The translations under genes were made by a program, and so were the position numbers. Below the pieces are notes generated by a model that saw only the letters and a program-made list of their open reading frames with translations, did not search any database and had not been told where the DNA came from. From CAKVOD01 sp050872805 (lineage in GTDB: Bacteria; Bacillota; Clostridia; Christensenellales; UBA1242), in NCBI GenBank assembly GCA_050872805.1, contig JBNMHN010000020.1:1-16678 (forward strand): DNA of 16,678 nucleotides. The letters run 5' to 3'. Of this stretch, positions 6,910-13,583 are shown one piece after another (positions within the stretch are counted from its first letter, which is position 1; the number at the start of each line of letters is the position of its first letter).

Positions 6910-7473
6910 ATGAATAAAATTAAAATAGTTTCTATTACTATGAGTTTGCTAGTGGCAGTTATTTCGTTGCTAACAACCTATGCGTACGTGCAAGTTTTGT
7001 ACCCACTAAAGTATAAGCAAGAGATTGAGACGGCAAGTTATGTAAATCACATAGAGCCCGAATTGCTGGCAAGTCTCATTAATGAAGAAAGCAGTTTTGA
7101 CAATCTAAGTGAATCGCGCGCTGGAGCAATTGGACTAATGCAACTAATGCCCGCCACGGCACAATGGCTTGCGGACAAAATGCAAATTGATTTTAGTGTT
7201 GCAAAACTATACGAACCGCAGTACAACATTAATATGGGGGCATACTACTTGCGTTATCTACTGGACAAATTTGGGGATGAATACACTGCGCTTTGCGCAT
7301 ATAATGCAGGGGAAGGACAAGTCAAGACGTGGTTGCTATCAAGCGAGTTTTCTAGTGACGACAAAGCCTTGAAAACTACGCCTTATAAGGAAACAAACGC
7401 GTATGCTGAAAAAGTTTTGAAGAATAAAGCGCGATATAGCACAAGATTTGAAATGAATTTTAGAAAAAATTAA
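6910..7473 (+). CDS. Membrane-anchored lytic transglycosylase (Slt/YjbJ type)
   Basis: This enzyme cleaves the MurNAc-GlcNAc bond of peptidoglycan to give 1,6-anhydro ends, acting outside the membrane. The 187-residue product starts with a signal-anchor helix (about residues 7-28). The Slt catalytic domain follows: SLINEESSF with the catalytic glutamate E60, GAIGLMQLMPATA (72-84), NINMGAYYLRYLLDKFG and ALCAYNAGEGQVKTW (128-141). Its length matches the small YjbJ-like proteins of Firmicutes. The ATG at 6910 lacks a clear Shine-Dalgarno, so the start is a little uncertain. A TATAAT at 6878-6883 may be its -10 element, but no good -35 is visible. It is divergent from ylbJ, and its stop overlaps the next, converging gene by four bases. 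Confidence 0.92.
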   Translation: MNKIKIVSITMSLLVAVISLLTTYAYVQVLYPLKYKQEIETASYVNHIEPELLASLINEESSFDNLSESRAGAIGLMQLMPATAQWLADKMQIDFSVAKLYEPQYNINMGAYYLRYLLDKFGDEYTALCAYNAGEGQVKTWLLSSEFSSDDKALKTTPYKETNAYAEKVLKNKARYSTRFEMNFRKN

Positions 7474-7775
7474 ATTCTATTGTAACTATCAATGTTCTTA
7501 AGTCCATTTGAGCTTCTTTGAATTACCACTTGTTGAGTAGGATTTGAATTATTTGAAAAACTAGAAATAGCAGGCGCAGGTGCGCTTGCATTTTTTGTTT
7601 GAGACAGTCCGCTGAGCAAGTTTGAAATGGTTTCAATTCCGCCAAAAGATTCTATCATATCAATCATTCCTTGCAGTTGTGGAAGATATGGCTCAATTGG
7701 TGAACCTTTCAAATAATTGCCCGCATACGGCAAAAAATTTTTAACGACACTGTACAAATTTTCAATATTGTTCAT
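7470..7775 (-). CDS. Small hypothetical protein, Ser/Asn/Pro-rich C-terminus
   Basis: A 101-residue soluble protein of unknown function. The first 60 residues look helical and hydrophobic-patterned (VVKNFLPYAGNYLKG, YLPQLQGMIDMIESFGG, ISNLLSGL). The last 40 are low-complexity, rich in Ala, Ser, Pro and Asn. No signal peptide or membrane helix is evident. The ATG has GAGGA about five bases upstream (GAGGATGATATG), which supports translation. It overlaps the transglycosylase stop by four bases, tail to tail, and is divergent from the small gene at 7852, about 76 bases away. A functional link to either neighbour is only a guess. Confidence 0.65.
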   Translation of the reverse strand: MNNIENLYSVVKNFLPYAGNYLKGSPIEPYLPQLQGMIDMIESFGGIETISNLLSGLSQTKNASAPAPAISSFSNNSNPTQQVVIQRSSNGLKNIDSYNRI

Positions 7776-7851
7776 ATCATCCTCAAATCAATTGTCAAAA
7801 TATTTTATGACCGCATAATATATAATGTTCTAATAAACAAAAGGAGTGTAT

Positions 7852-8172
7852 ATGGACATAAAAGATTTTAAAGACACCAACATCAATGACTTTGTGAGTA
7901 AAGCGGAAGAAGGGCATATGAGTCAAGAAGAACAAGATGCGATGCAAACACTCAAAGACCAGTACGGAACACAAGTAGAAGAATTAATCAACAAGTTTCA
8001 AAACTTGAGCGAGCCAGAACTGATTGCGGAATTATTTAATTTAATTAATGAGAAGAAGCGCAACGGAACATTTAATCCACAAGAAATTGAAAACATCGCA
8101 AACATCATTTCGCCACTACTTAGTGAGGAGCAACGCGAAAAGATGAGAAATCTTTTGCTTTTGATTCAGTAA
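7852..8172 (+). CDS. Small hypothetical acidic helical protein
   Basis: A 106-residue, charged, helical protein without a signal peptide or membrane helix. It resembles small clostridial proteins of unknown function that carry a conserved end such as ISPLLSEEQREKMRNLLLLI. The frame is open from a GTG two codons upstream, but the ATG at 7852 has AAGGAG five bases before it, while the GTG would overlap the ribosome binding site. A TATAAT at 7821-7826 could be the -10 element, though no good -35 precedes it. The gene is followed by an 18-bp perfect hairpin and then the subtilase gene. Confidence 0.72.
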   Translation: MDIKDFKDTNINDFVSKAEEGHMSQEEQDAMQTLKDQYGTQVEELINKFQNLSEPELIAELFNLINEKKRNGTFNPQEIENIANIISPLLSEEQREKMRNLLLLIQ

Positions 8173-8183
8173 AAATATTTTTA

Positions 8184-8227
8184 ACTATATATGGTGTATT
8201 ATAAATTTGTAATACACCATATATAGT
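8184..8227. repeat. Perfect 18-bp inverted repeat upstream of the subtilase gene
   Basis: ACTATATATGGTGTATTA and its exact complement TAATACACCATATATAGT flank the 8-base spacer AAATTTG with its preceding T (8202-8209). It ends a few bases before the ribosome binding site GGGAGTG of the gene at 8241. There is no T-run after it on the plus strand, so it is not a standard terminator. It could be an operator, a mRNA-stabilising 5' hairpin or a processing site. Confidence 0.75.
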
Positions 8228-8240
8228 ATATGGGAGTGTT

Positions 8241-9446
8241 ATGCAAAAACTAGATAATCATTTGTTTCAAATGGTAAAAACGCTACAAGATAAGCCATTT
8301 TGCATTCAAATCATTGTTTTCGTCAAAGATTTTGAAAAGGCAATGAATTTGTTTAATTTAAAAAATTATAAAATCAAAGCAGCGTTTCCGTTTATAAATG
8401 CGATTTGTCTTGAAATTGAATTTCAAGAACTGCAAAATTTGACGACTATAAATAATGTCGTGTTTGTTGCGTCGCAAGCGAACGTTTTTACACAAAGTGT
8501 GATTGCCAAAGCAATTATCAAGGTAGATGAGTTTTATACTGCGGGAATTTTTGGCAAAGGCGTAACAGTTGCGGTAATCGACACGGGCATTCGCCCGCAT
8601 TTAGATTTTTTGTATCCTCGAAGTCGAATTATCAAGTTTGTTGACCTTATAAACAAAGAAAACAATAATAATGAAAATAAAAAATCTAATATTAGTGATT
8701 TAGTTGGGAATGCAAAGCCGTACGACGACAATGGACACGGCACTTTTGTCGCGGGGCTTGTTGGCGGTAACGGTATGATGAGTGGGCGAAGATACTGTGG
8801 GTTTGCGCCGCGCTGCAACTTAATTTCAATCAAAGCACTAGATGATAAAGGACAATCTACATCAGTTGAAATGCTTGAAGCGATGCAATGGGTGTTTGAT
8901 AATAAGGAAAAGTACAATGTAAAAGTTGTATGTATGAGTTTTGGTGCCGTTCCGACATCAAAAAGCGACCCACTAATGAAAGGGGCGGAACGGCTCTGGG
9001 ATAGCGGCGTCGTTGTTGTTGCGGCGGGCGGTAATAGTGGACCCGACAAACAAACGATAAAATCACCAGGTGCAAGTAGAAAGATTATCACGGTCGGGTC
9101 GCTAGATGACGGGCGCGACGAATACGAACTATACCATAAGGATAAATTTAAAATCGCAGACTTTTCTTCGCGCGGGCCCGCGTTTGAATTTTACAAGCCC
9201 GATTTAATTGTTTCGGGTGTGAACATTATTTCCTGTGGGCTCACAAGCGATTACACTCAAATGAGCGGAACAAGTGTTAGTGCGCCTATGGTTGCGGGAC
9301 TTAGCGCACTAATAATTGAGAAATATAACAACCAAATTTCACCTAATCAAATAAAATCGCTTTTGCAACATTTTTGCACGCCTATCGTCAAAGACCGCAA
9401 CGCCGAAGGGTTTGGATACCTGCATTTTGACAAATATAAGACATAA
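8241..9446 (+). CDS. Intracellular S8-family serine protease (subtilase, AprX-like)
   Basis: A 401-residue subtilisin-family protease. The catalytic triad is complete: D114 in AVIDTG, H166 in NGHGTFVAG and S345 in MSGTSVSAPM, with the oxyanion Asn N265 in GGNSGP. The first ~95 residues resemble an I9-type propeptide or inhibitor domain rather than a signal peptide, because there is no hydrophobic export segment. This suggests a cytoplasmic enzyme like B. subtilis AprX (442 residues). The ATG is supported by GGGAGTG. The gene follows a perfect 18-bp hairpin. Another possibility is a relative of the clostridial Csp germination proteases, but those are longer. The subtilase call is secure; the AprX-like role is inferred. 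Confidence 0.93.
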   Translation: MQKLDNHLFQMVKTLQDKPFCIQIIVFVKDFEKAMNLFNLKNYKIKAAFPFINAICLEIEFQELQNLTTINNVVFVASQANVFTQSVIAKAIIKVDEFYTAGIFGKGVTVAVIDTGIRPHLDFLYPRSRIIKFVDLINKENNNNENKKSNISDLVGNAKPYDDNGHGTFVAGLVGGNGMMSGRRYCGFAPRCNLISIKALDDKGQSTSVEMLEAMQWVFDNKEKYNVKVVCMSFGAVPTSKSDPLMKGAERLWDSGVVVVAAGGNSGPDKQTIKSPGASRKIITVGSLDDGRDEYELYHKDKFKIADFSSRGPAFEFYKPDLIVSGVNIISCGLTSDYTQMSGTSVSAPMVAGLSALIIEKYNNQISPNQIKSLLQHFCTPIVKDRNAEGFGYLHFDKYKT

Positions 9447-9499
9447 AATGTTATTTTTTGTAAATTTTTCAAAAAATTTGCGGAATAGTTTTATTTTAA

Positions 9500-9528
9500 T
9501 TGACAAAAATATTGATATTAGTTAAAAT
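9500..9528 (+). promoter_or_regulatory. Promoter of the Cys-tailed oxidoreductase gene
   Basis: A perfect TTGACA (9500-9505) and TAAAAT (9523-9528) are separated by 17 bases. Transcription would begin about 15 bases before the ATG, just ahead of GGAGG. Confidence 0.75.
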
Positions 9529-9549
9529 ATTAGTGTTCCGGAGGTTATA

Positions 9550-10797
9550 ATGGAAAGAAAACTAAGAGTCGCAATGTATGGTTGTGGCAAAATGTCTCAA
9601 TATTTGATGAGATACGTCTATGAAAAGGGCGGCGAAATCGTTTGCGCTTTTGATATTGACAAAAACAAAATTGGAAAGGACATTGGCGTTGTTATCAATG
9701 ACGGCAAAAATTATGACGTGAAAATTGATGACGCAAAAGATGCAAAGGATGTTTTTGCAAAAGCAAATCCTGATATTTGTATCGTAGCAACAATGAGTTT
9801 GCTCAAAGATTTGAAAGAACCATTGCTTGTTTGCGCTGAATGTGGTGTCAATGCTATCACTACTTGTGAAGAAGCGTTCTATCCTTGGAACTCAAACCCA
9901 GAATTGACAGCAGAAATCGATGCACTTGCAAAGGAAACTGGCTGCACAATTTGCGGTTCGGGTTATCAAGATGTATATTGGGGCAACCTTATCACAACAA
10001 TTGCTGGGTCGACTCAATCAATCAAGAAGATTCGTGGCAGAACAAGTTATAATGTCGAAGATTACGGCATTGCACTTGCGCGCGCTCACGGTGCAGGGCT
10101 TACTTTGAAAGAGTTTGACGAACAAGTTGCAGTTGTCGACAACATTAGTGAAAAAGAAAGACAAAAACTTATCAACAATGGGGACTTTTTGCCTTCATAT
10201 ATGTGGAATACAAACGGCTGGCTTTGCTCACAACTTGGGCTAACTGTAAAAAGCCAAACACAGAAATGTGTGCCACAAGTTTATGACAAGGATTTGAAAT
10301 CAGAAACACTTGGTATGACTATCAAAGCAGGGGATGCTCGCGGTATGAGCGCGGTTGTAACAACTGAAACTGAAGAAGGAATCACACTTGAAACTGAATG
10401 CGTTGGTATGGTTTACGCCAGTGACGAATTTGACAGCAACGAATGGACTGTTGAGGGCGAACCGACAACAACAATCGTTGTCAACAAGCCACAAACAGTT
10501 GAACTCACTTGCGCAACAGTTGTAAACAGATTGCTCGACGTTTTGGAAGGCGAGCCTGGTTTCTTCACAACCGAAAAAATGCCACGCGCTGAATTTGTGC
10601 AAGGTTTTTCAGTTGTAGAACTTGACCCTAACGACTACGCTTGCGGCTGCGGCTGTGATTGTGGATGTCACGACCATTGTGACGATTCTTGCGACTGCGG
10701 TTGCCAAGATGAAGCGTGCGATTGCGGTTGCGACTGTGGCTGCCACGACGAACAATGTGGTTGCTCAGACCCAAATTGTGATTGCCACAAAAAATAA
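9550..10797 (+). CDS. NAD(P)-dependent oxidoreductase (diaminopentanoate dehydrogenase/dihydrodipicolinate reductase-like) with Cys-rich C-terminal tail
   Basis: A 415-residue protein. Residues 1-363 resemble Firmicutes proteins annotated as dihydrodipicolinate reductase or 2,4-diaminopentanoate dehydrogenase, which use NAD(P)H on amino or imino acid substrates. A Rossmann start is seen (VAMYGCGKM, G11 and G13), then TTCEEAFYPW, GSGYQDVYWGN, SYNVEDYGIALARAHGAGLT, GMSAVVTTET and the C-terminal TCATVVNRLLDVL. The substrate is unknown. Residues 364-415 form an unusual tail with 18 Cys and 4 His, mainly Cys-Gly-Cys and Cys-Asp-Cys steps, in which CDCGCHD occurs twice (369-375 and 394-400). It looks metal-binding. 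The tail is in frame, and its Cys codons are mixed (11 TGC, 7 TGT). GGAGG precedes the ATG. The gene is monocistronic, with its own promoter and terminator. Confidence 0.85.
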   Translation: MERKLRVAMYGCGKMSQYLMRYVYEKGGEIVCAFDIDKNKIGKDIGVVINDGKNYDVKIDDAKDAKDVFAKANPDICIVATMSLLKDLKEPLLVCAECGVNAITTCEEAFYPWNSNPELTAEIDALAKETGCTICGSGYQDVYWGNLITTIAGSTQSIKKIRGRTSYNVEDYGIALARAHGAGLTLKEFDEQVAVVDNISEKERQKLINNGDFLPSYMWNTNGWLCSQLGLTVKSQTQKCVPQVYDKDLKSETLGMTIKAGDARGMSAVVTTETEEGITLETECVGMVYASDEFDSNEWTVEGEPTTTIVVNKPQTVELTCATVVNRLLDVLEGEPGFFTTEKMPRAEFVQGFSVVELDPNDYACGCGCDCGCHDHCDDSCDCGCQDEACDCGCDCGCHDEQCGCSDPNCDCHKK

Positions 10798-10852
10798 TTT
10801 ATCATAGAAATGTTAAGTTATTGTAAAATGAAAACTTTAAATTAAACAAAAG

Positions 10853-10879
10853 AACTTGCTGCAGGGGCAAGTTTTTTTT
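10853..10879 (+). terminator. Intrinsic terminator of the oxidoreductase gene
   Basis: The 7-bp stem AACTTGC/GCAAGTT with loop TGCAGGG is followed directly by a run of eight T, 56 bases after the stop codon. Confidence 0.92.
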
Positions 10880-10896
10880 GTTATTATTTAATAATA

Positions 10897-10927
10897 AAAC
10901 CCCCACAATTTTAGTTTGTGGGGGTTT
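10897..10927 (-). terminator. Intrinsic terminator of the ABC permease/ATPase operon
   Basis: The 12-bp perfect stem AAACCCCCACAA/TTGTGGGGGTTT encloses a 7-base loop. Read on the minus strand it follows the permease stop by about 60 bases and is trailed by TTTTATTATTA. The plus-strand side has a poorer T-run. Confidence 0.85.
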
Positions 10928-10985
10928 ATTGTGCAGGTTTTTTATTTAATCTAGGTTGCACATTTTGTGTAACTTTATCTATAGT

Positions 10986-11798
10986 TCATCTATGTTTTTT
11001 AATATAGTATTTCTCAAGTAGTGCAACGGCAAAGTACATTAGGCTTGCAAGGACGCACAACAGTACTGTGCTTGTCATCACAAGGTCGAGTCTAAAGACT
11101 TGTGAGCCGTATACAATCAAATATCCAAGCCCTGCTTTGCTTGATAGATATTCACCGATGATTGAGCCAACCCAACTCATTCCGACATTGATTTTTAGCA
11201 TTGAAATAAAGTTAGGTGCGGAGTAAGGTAATATCAACTTCGTCAAAATCGTGAATTTGTTTGCACCCATAGATTTCATCAGTAGTATTTTATCGTTGTC
11301 GCAAGATAGAAAGGCGTTTAGCATTGTTATTATGGTAATGATAATGCAAATCAACACACAAATTGCAACGATTGCATTTGTGCCTGCGCCCACCCAAATT
11401 ATGATGAGTGGACCGAGCGCAATTTTTGGTAGACTGTTCAAAACGACAATGTAAGGTTCTAAAATCTTTCTAATCGTTTCGCTCCACCAAAGCCCGATTG
11501 CAATGAGTGTTCCTAAAAATGATGCGAGCAAAAATCCAACAATGGTTTCAAACAATGTTACACCCATATGGGTAAATAGTTCTCCGCTTGCCCAAAGTTC
11601 GCCAATCGTCTTGGCGATTCGTGACGGCGAACTTGTAATGAATGAATTGATTGCGCCAACTTGCGCTAGCAATTCCCAAAGCCCAATGAAAATTATCAGT
11701 AGACCAATTTGACTTCCTTTAACAATTAAGCCTTTGTTTCTTAGTTTCTTTAGATATAAATTGTGTTCATTTGAATAGTTTTCTTTCAAATTTTTCAT
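10986..11798 (-). CDS. ABC transporter permease, SsuC/TauC/ThiX type
   Basis: The membrane subunit of a binding-protein-dependent importer. The 270-residue product has about six hydrophobic helices after a charged N-terminal stretch. It has the EAA-type loop that docks the ATPase (LLMKSMGANKFTILTKLILP, about residues 172-191) and the class-typical end motif GLGYLIVYGSQVFRLDLV. Upstream, ITSSPSRIAKTIGELW and LNSLPKIALGPLIIIWVG fit the SsuC/TauC/NrtB branch. The start is ATG at 11798, three bases after the ATPase stop, with GGAG nine bases upstream inside the end of the ATPase gene, so translation is coupled. No binding-protein gene adjoins; the lipoprotein at 2841 is a candidate partner. The substrate is unknown. 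Confidence 0.92.
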   Translation of the reverse strand: MKNLKENYSNEHNLYLKKLRNKGLIVKGSQIGLLIIFIGLWELLAQVGAINSFITSSPSRIAKTIGELWASGELFTHMGVTLFETIVGFLLASFLGTLIAIGLWWSETIRKILEPYIVVLNSLPKIALGPLIIIWVGAGTNAIVAICVLICIIITIITMLNAFLSCDNDKILLMKSMGANKFTILTKLILPYSAPNFISMLKINVGMSWVGSIIGEYLSSKAGLGYLIVYGSQVFRLDLVMTSTVLLCVLASLMYFAVALLEKYYIKKHR

Positions 11799-11801
11799 CA
11801 G

Positions 11802-12539
11802 TTAGTTCTCCAAATCTTTCCAAACCTCGTCAAAGAGTTTTGAAAATTCGCGGCATTCGCGCCTATGGAAAGGGGAGCCGTATTGTTTTAAGTCGATAGA
11901 TAATATCTTTTTCACACTTGCTGGTCGTGGAGTTAAAATGATTATTTTATCTGCCATAGAGATTGCCTCTGAAATATCGTGCGTAACTAAGATTGCAGTT
12001 TTCTTTTCGCAAGCAATGATGTTTGAAACATCGTCGCAAACGTTGAGTCGCGTTTGGTAGTCAAGCGCTGAAAAAGGTTCGTCAAGTAGCAAAATTTGTG
12101 GATTGAGCGCGAGTGTGCGGATGAGTGCGACGCGTTGTCGCATTCCGCCTGAAAGTTCGCGCGGGAATTTGTCTTTGAATTCATATAAATCGTATTTTTT
12201 CAATAGCGATTCAATGTATTCAAAATTTTTTTGATTTTTTTTCTTTTGAATTTCCAATCCAAGTATAACATTTTGCCAAATTGTGCGCCACTCAAACAAG
12301 TGGTCGCGCTGAAACATATAGCCGATTTGGTCGTCATTTAATGTTGTTATTGACCCACTGCTTGCCTTGAGTAGCCCAGATATTAGCGACAAAATTGTTG
12401 TTTTGCCGCAACCACTAGGACCAACAATGGCAATAAATTCATTTTCGTTTACTTCAAAACTAATGTTTTTTAATGCTGGGGTTTCGCCTTTTTTTGAATG
12501 GTAATTCAAACTCACGTCGGTAAGTTTTAGTATGCTCAT
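11802..12539 (-). CDS. ABC transporter ATP-binding protein, SsuB/TauB/ThiZ type
   Basis: The cytoplasmic ATPase that powers the importer. From the ATG at 12539 it has 245 residues. Walker A is GPSGCGKTT (40-48), the Q-loop is YMFQRDHLFEW with Q77, the ABC signature is LSGGMRQRVAL (129-139), Walker B is ILLLDEP with D153 and E154, the D-loop is SALD, and the switch histidine is H187 in VTHD. The FQRDHLFEWRTIWQN segment is typical of the nitrate/sulfonate/taurine class. The frame extends to a TTG at 12560, but the ATG at 12539 has AAGGA seven bases before it and matches family N-termini. It is first in the operon with the permease, and a large hairpin precedes it. Confidence 0.94.
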   Translation of the reverse strand: MSILKLTDVSLNYHSKKGETPALKNISFEVNENEFIAIVGPSGCGKTTILSLISGLLKASSGSITTLNDDQIGYMFQRDHLFEWRTIWQNVILGLEIQKKKNQKNFEYIESLLKKYDLYEFKDKFPRELSGGMRQRVALIRTLALNPQILLLDEPFSALDYQTRLNVCDDVSNIIACEKKTAILVTHDISEAISMADKIIILTPRPASVKKILSIDLKQYGSPFHRRECREFSKLFDEVWKDLEN

Positions 12540-12564
12540 CAGTTCATCCTTGTCTGTCAAGAGT

Positions 12565-12604
12565 TAGGTTCTTTGCAGGTGTAGGGAAGTAAGCAAAGAA
12601 CCTA
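12565..12604. repeat. Perfect 12-bp hairpin in the leader of the ABC ATPase/permease operon
   Basis: TAGGTTCTTTGC and its complement GCAAAGAACCTA enclose a 16-base loop, ending about 25 bases before the ATPase start. There is no T-run on either side, so it is not a standard terminator. It may act as an operator or a mRNA leader structure. The remaining part of this gene-free stretch (12540-12793, 254 bases) is very AT-rich, and I see no clear promoter for the minus-strand operon in it. Confidence 0.7.
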
Positions 12605-12793
12605 TTACATACTATTCACGTTTTTCTTTTTGTGTACCACTTTATATTAAAAAGTTCTAAAATTTTTTTTGTTTTCATATTATTTAGAAAACAATAGTAT
12701 TTTAAAATCAACATTATTTGATAAAATATACATTTTTTCGACAAAATCTCTCATTTTTTTCAAATTTATTTCTTTTATAATTGAGGTGCAACA

Positions 12794-13561
12794 ATGAAGT
12801 TCATAGTTTTTCGATTAAGTAGTATTAAAAAACTGTTTTTGGTTTTTGTGTTGCTGGCGCTATTGTGTGTTAATCTCGATGGCGGCACGGTTGCTGGCGT
12901 ATATTTGGGACAGTCGATAAGGAAAGTTCCAATCTACAGCGTGCAAACGCAAGAAGCCAAAGTTGCAATTTCATTTGATGCGGCGTGGGGAGCGGACAAA
13001 ACAGAAAAAATTATGGAAATTTGCAAGGAATATAACGTCAATGCAACATTTTTCTTAGTTGGTTTTTGGGTTGATAAATATAGTGACATTGTGAAAAAGA
13101 TTGATGAAAATGGATTTGAAATAGGAACACACTCAAACACGCATCCCGATATGTGCAAACTTGACAAGGACGGAATGAAATTTGAACTTGAAACGAGCAT
13201 TAAAAAAATCAAGGACATTACAAACAAAGAAGTTACTTTGTTTCGTGCGCCTTACGGCTCGTATAACAACGACTTGATTTCAGTTGCCAATAGTTTGAAC
13301 CTAAAAACAATTCAATGGGATGTCGATTCGCTAGATTGGAAAGGACTGAGTGCTGAGCAAATTTCGCTTAGAATCATCAACGGTGCAAAAAACGGGAGCA
13401 TCATCCTTTGTCACAACAATTCAGACCACATTTTGGACGCTTTACCAATAGTACTTGACAGGTTGCAAAAGAAAGGTTTTAAAGTCACGAATATCGGGGA
13501 CCTTATCTACCAAAATGATTACTCAATCAACAGTCAAGGTATACAAATAAAAAATTCATAA
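12794..13561 (+). CDS. pdaB: Sporulation polysaccharide deacetylase, PdaB-like
   Basis: A 255-residue NodB-type polysaccharide deacetylase resembling PdaB, a mother-cell sporulation protein needed to maintain spores. It begins with a signal-anchor helix (about residues 13-28). The catalytic domain has the PdaB form of motif 1, VAISFDAAWG (D62; the usual second Asp is Ala). The metal-site motif HSNTH (H113, H117), RAPYGSYN (151-158), DVDSLDWKG (176-184) and the C-terminal ILCHN (H207) follow. Its length equals B. subtilis PdaB (about 254). GAGGTG lies five bases before the ATG. A TATACATT (12727-12734) resembles a sigma-E -10 element, but the -35 match is poor. The SSB-like gene starts 22 bases after its stop, so they may be co-transcribed. 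Confidence 0.9.
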   Translation: MKFIVFRLSSIKKLFLVFVLLALLCVNLDGGTVAGVYLGQSIRKVPIYSVQTQEAKVAISFDAAWGADKTEKIMEICKEYNVNATFFLVGFWVDKYSDIVKKIDENGFEIGTHSNTHPDMCKLDKDGMKFELETSIKKIKDITNKEVTLFRAPYGSYNNDLISVANSLNLKTIQWDVDSLDWKGLSAEQISLRIINGAKNGSIILCHNNSDHILDALPIVLDRLQKKGFKVTNIGDLIYQNDYSINSQGIQIKNS

Positions 13562-13583
13562 TGTACAAATGGAGGGAATTATA

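Noticed and set aside
8534..9091. 185-codon minus-strand open frame
   Set aside because: It lies entirely inside the subtilase gene, whose full catalytic triad is on the plus strand; the antisense translation has no recognisable domain.
10622..10807. Alternative plus-strand frame over the Cys-rich tail, suggesting that the tail is a frameshift artefact
   Set aside because: The alternative frame gives a Thr/Ala/Val-rich low-complexity peptide, while the main frame runs without a break from the enzyme domain to a stop just ahead of the terminator.
12565..12604. Possible TPP riboswitch because GTGTAGGGAAGT in the hairpin loop resembles the 3' part of the TPP aptamer
   Set aside because: The match is on the plus strand, opposite to the transporter operon, and no GGGGTGC or CTGAGA partner segment is found nearby on either strand.
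12776..12781. Perfect TATAAT just before pdaB
   Set aside because: It is only 12 bases from the ATG and transcription would start within the ribosome binding site, so it is unlikely to be the working -10 element.
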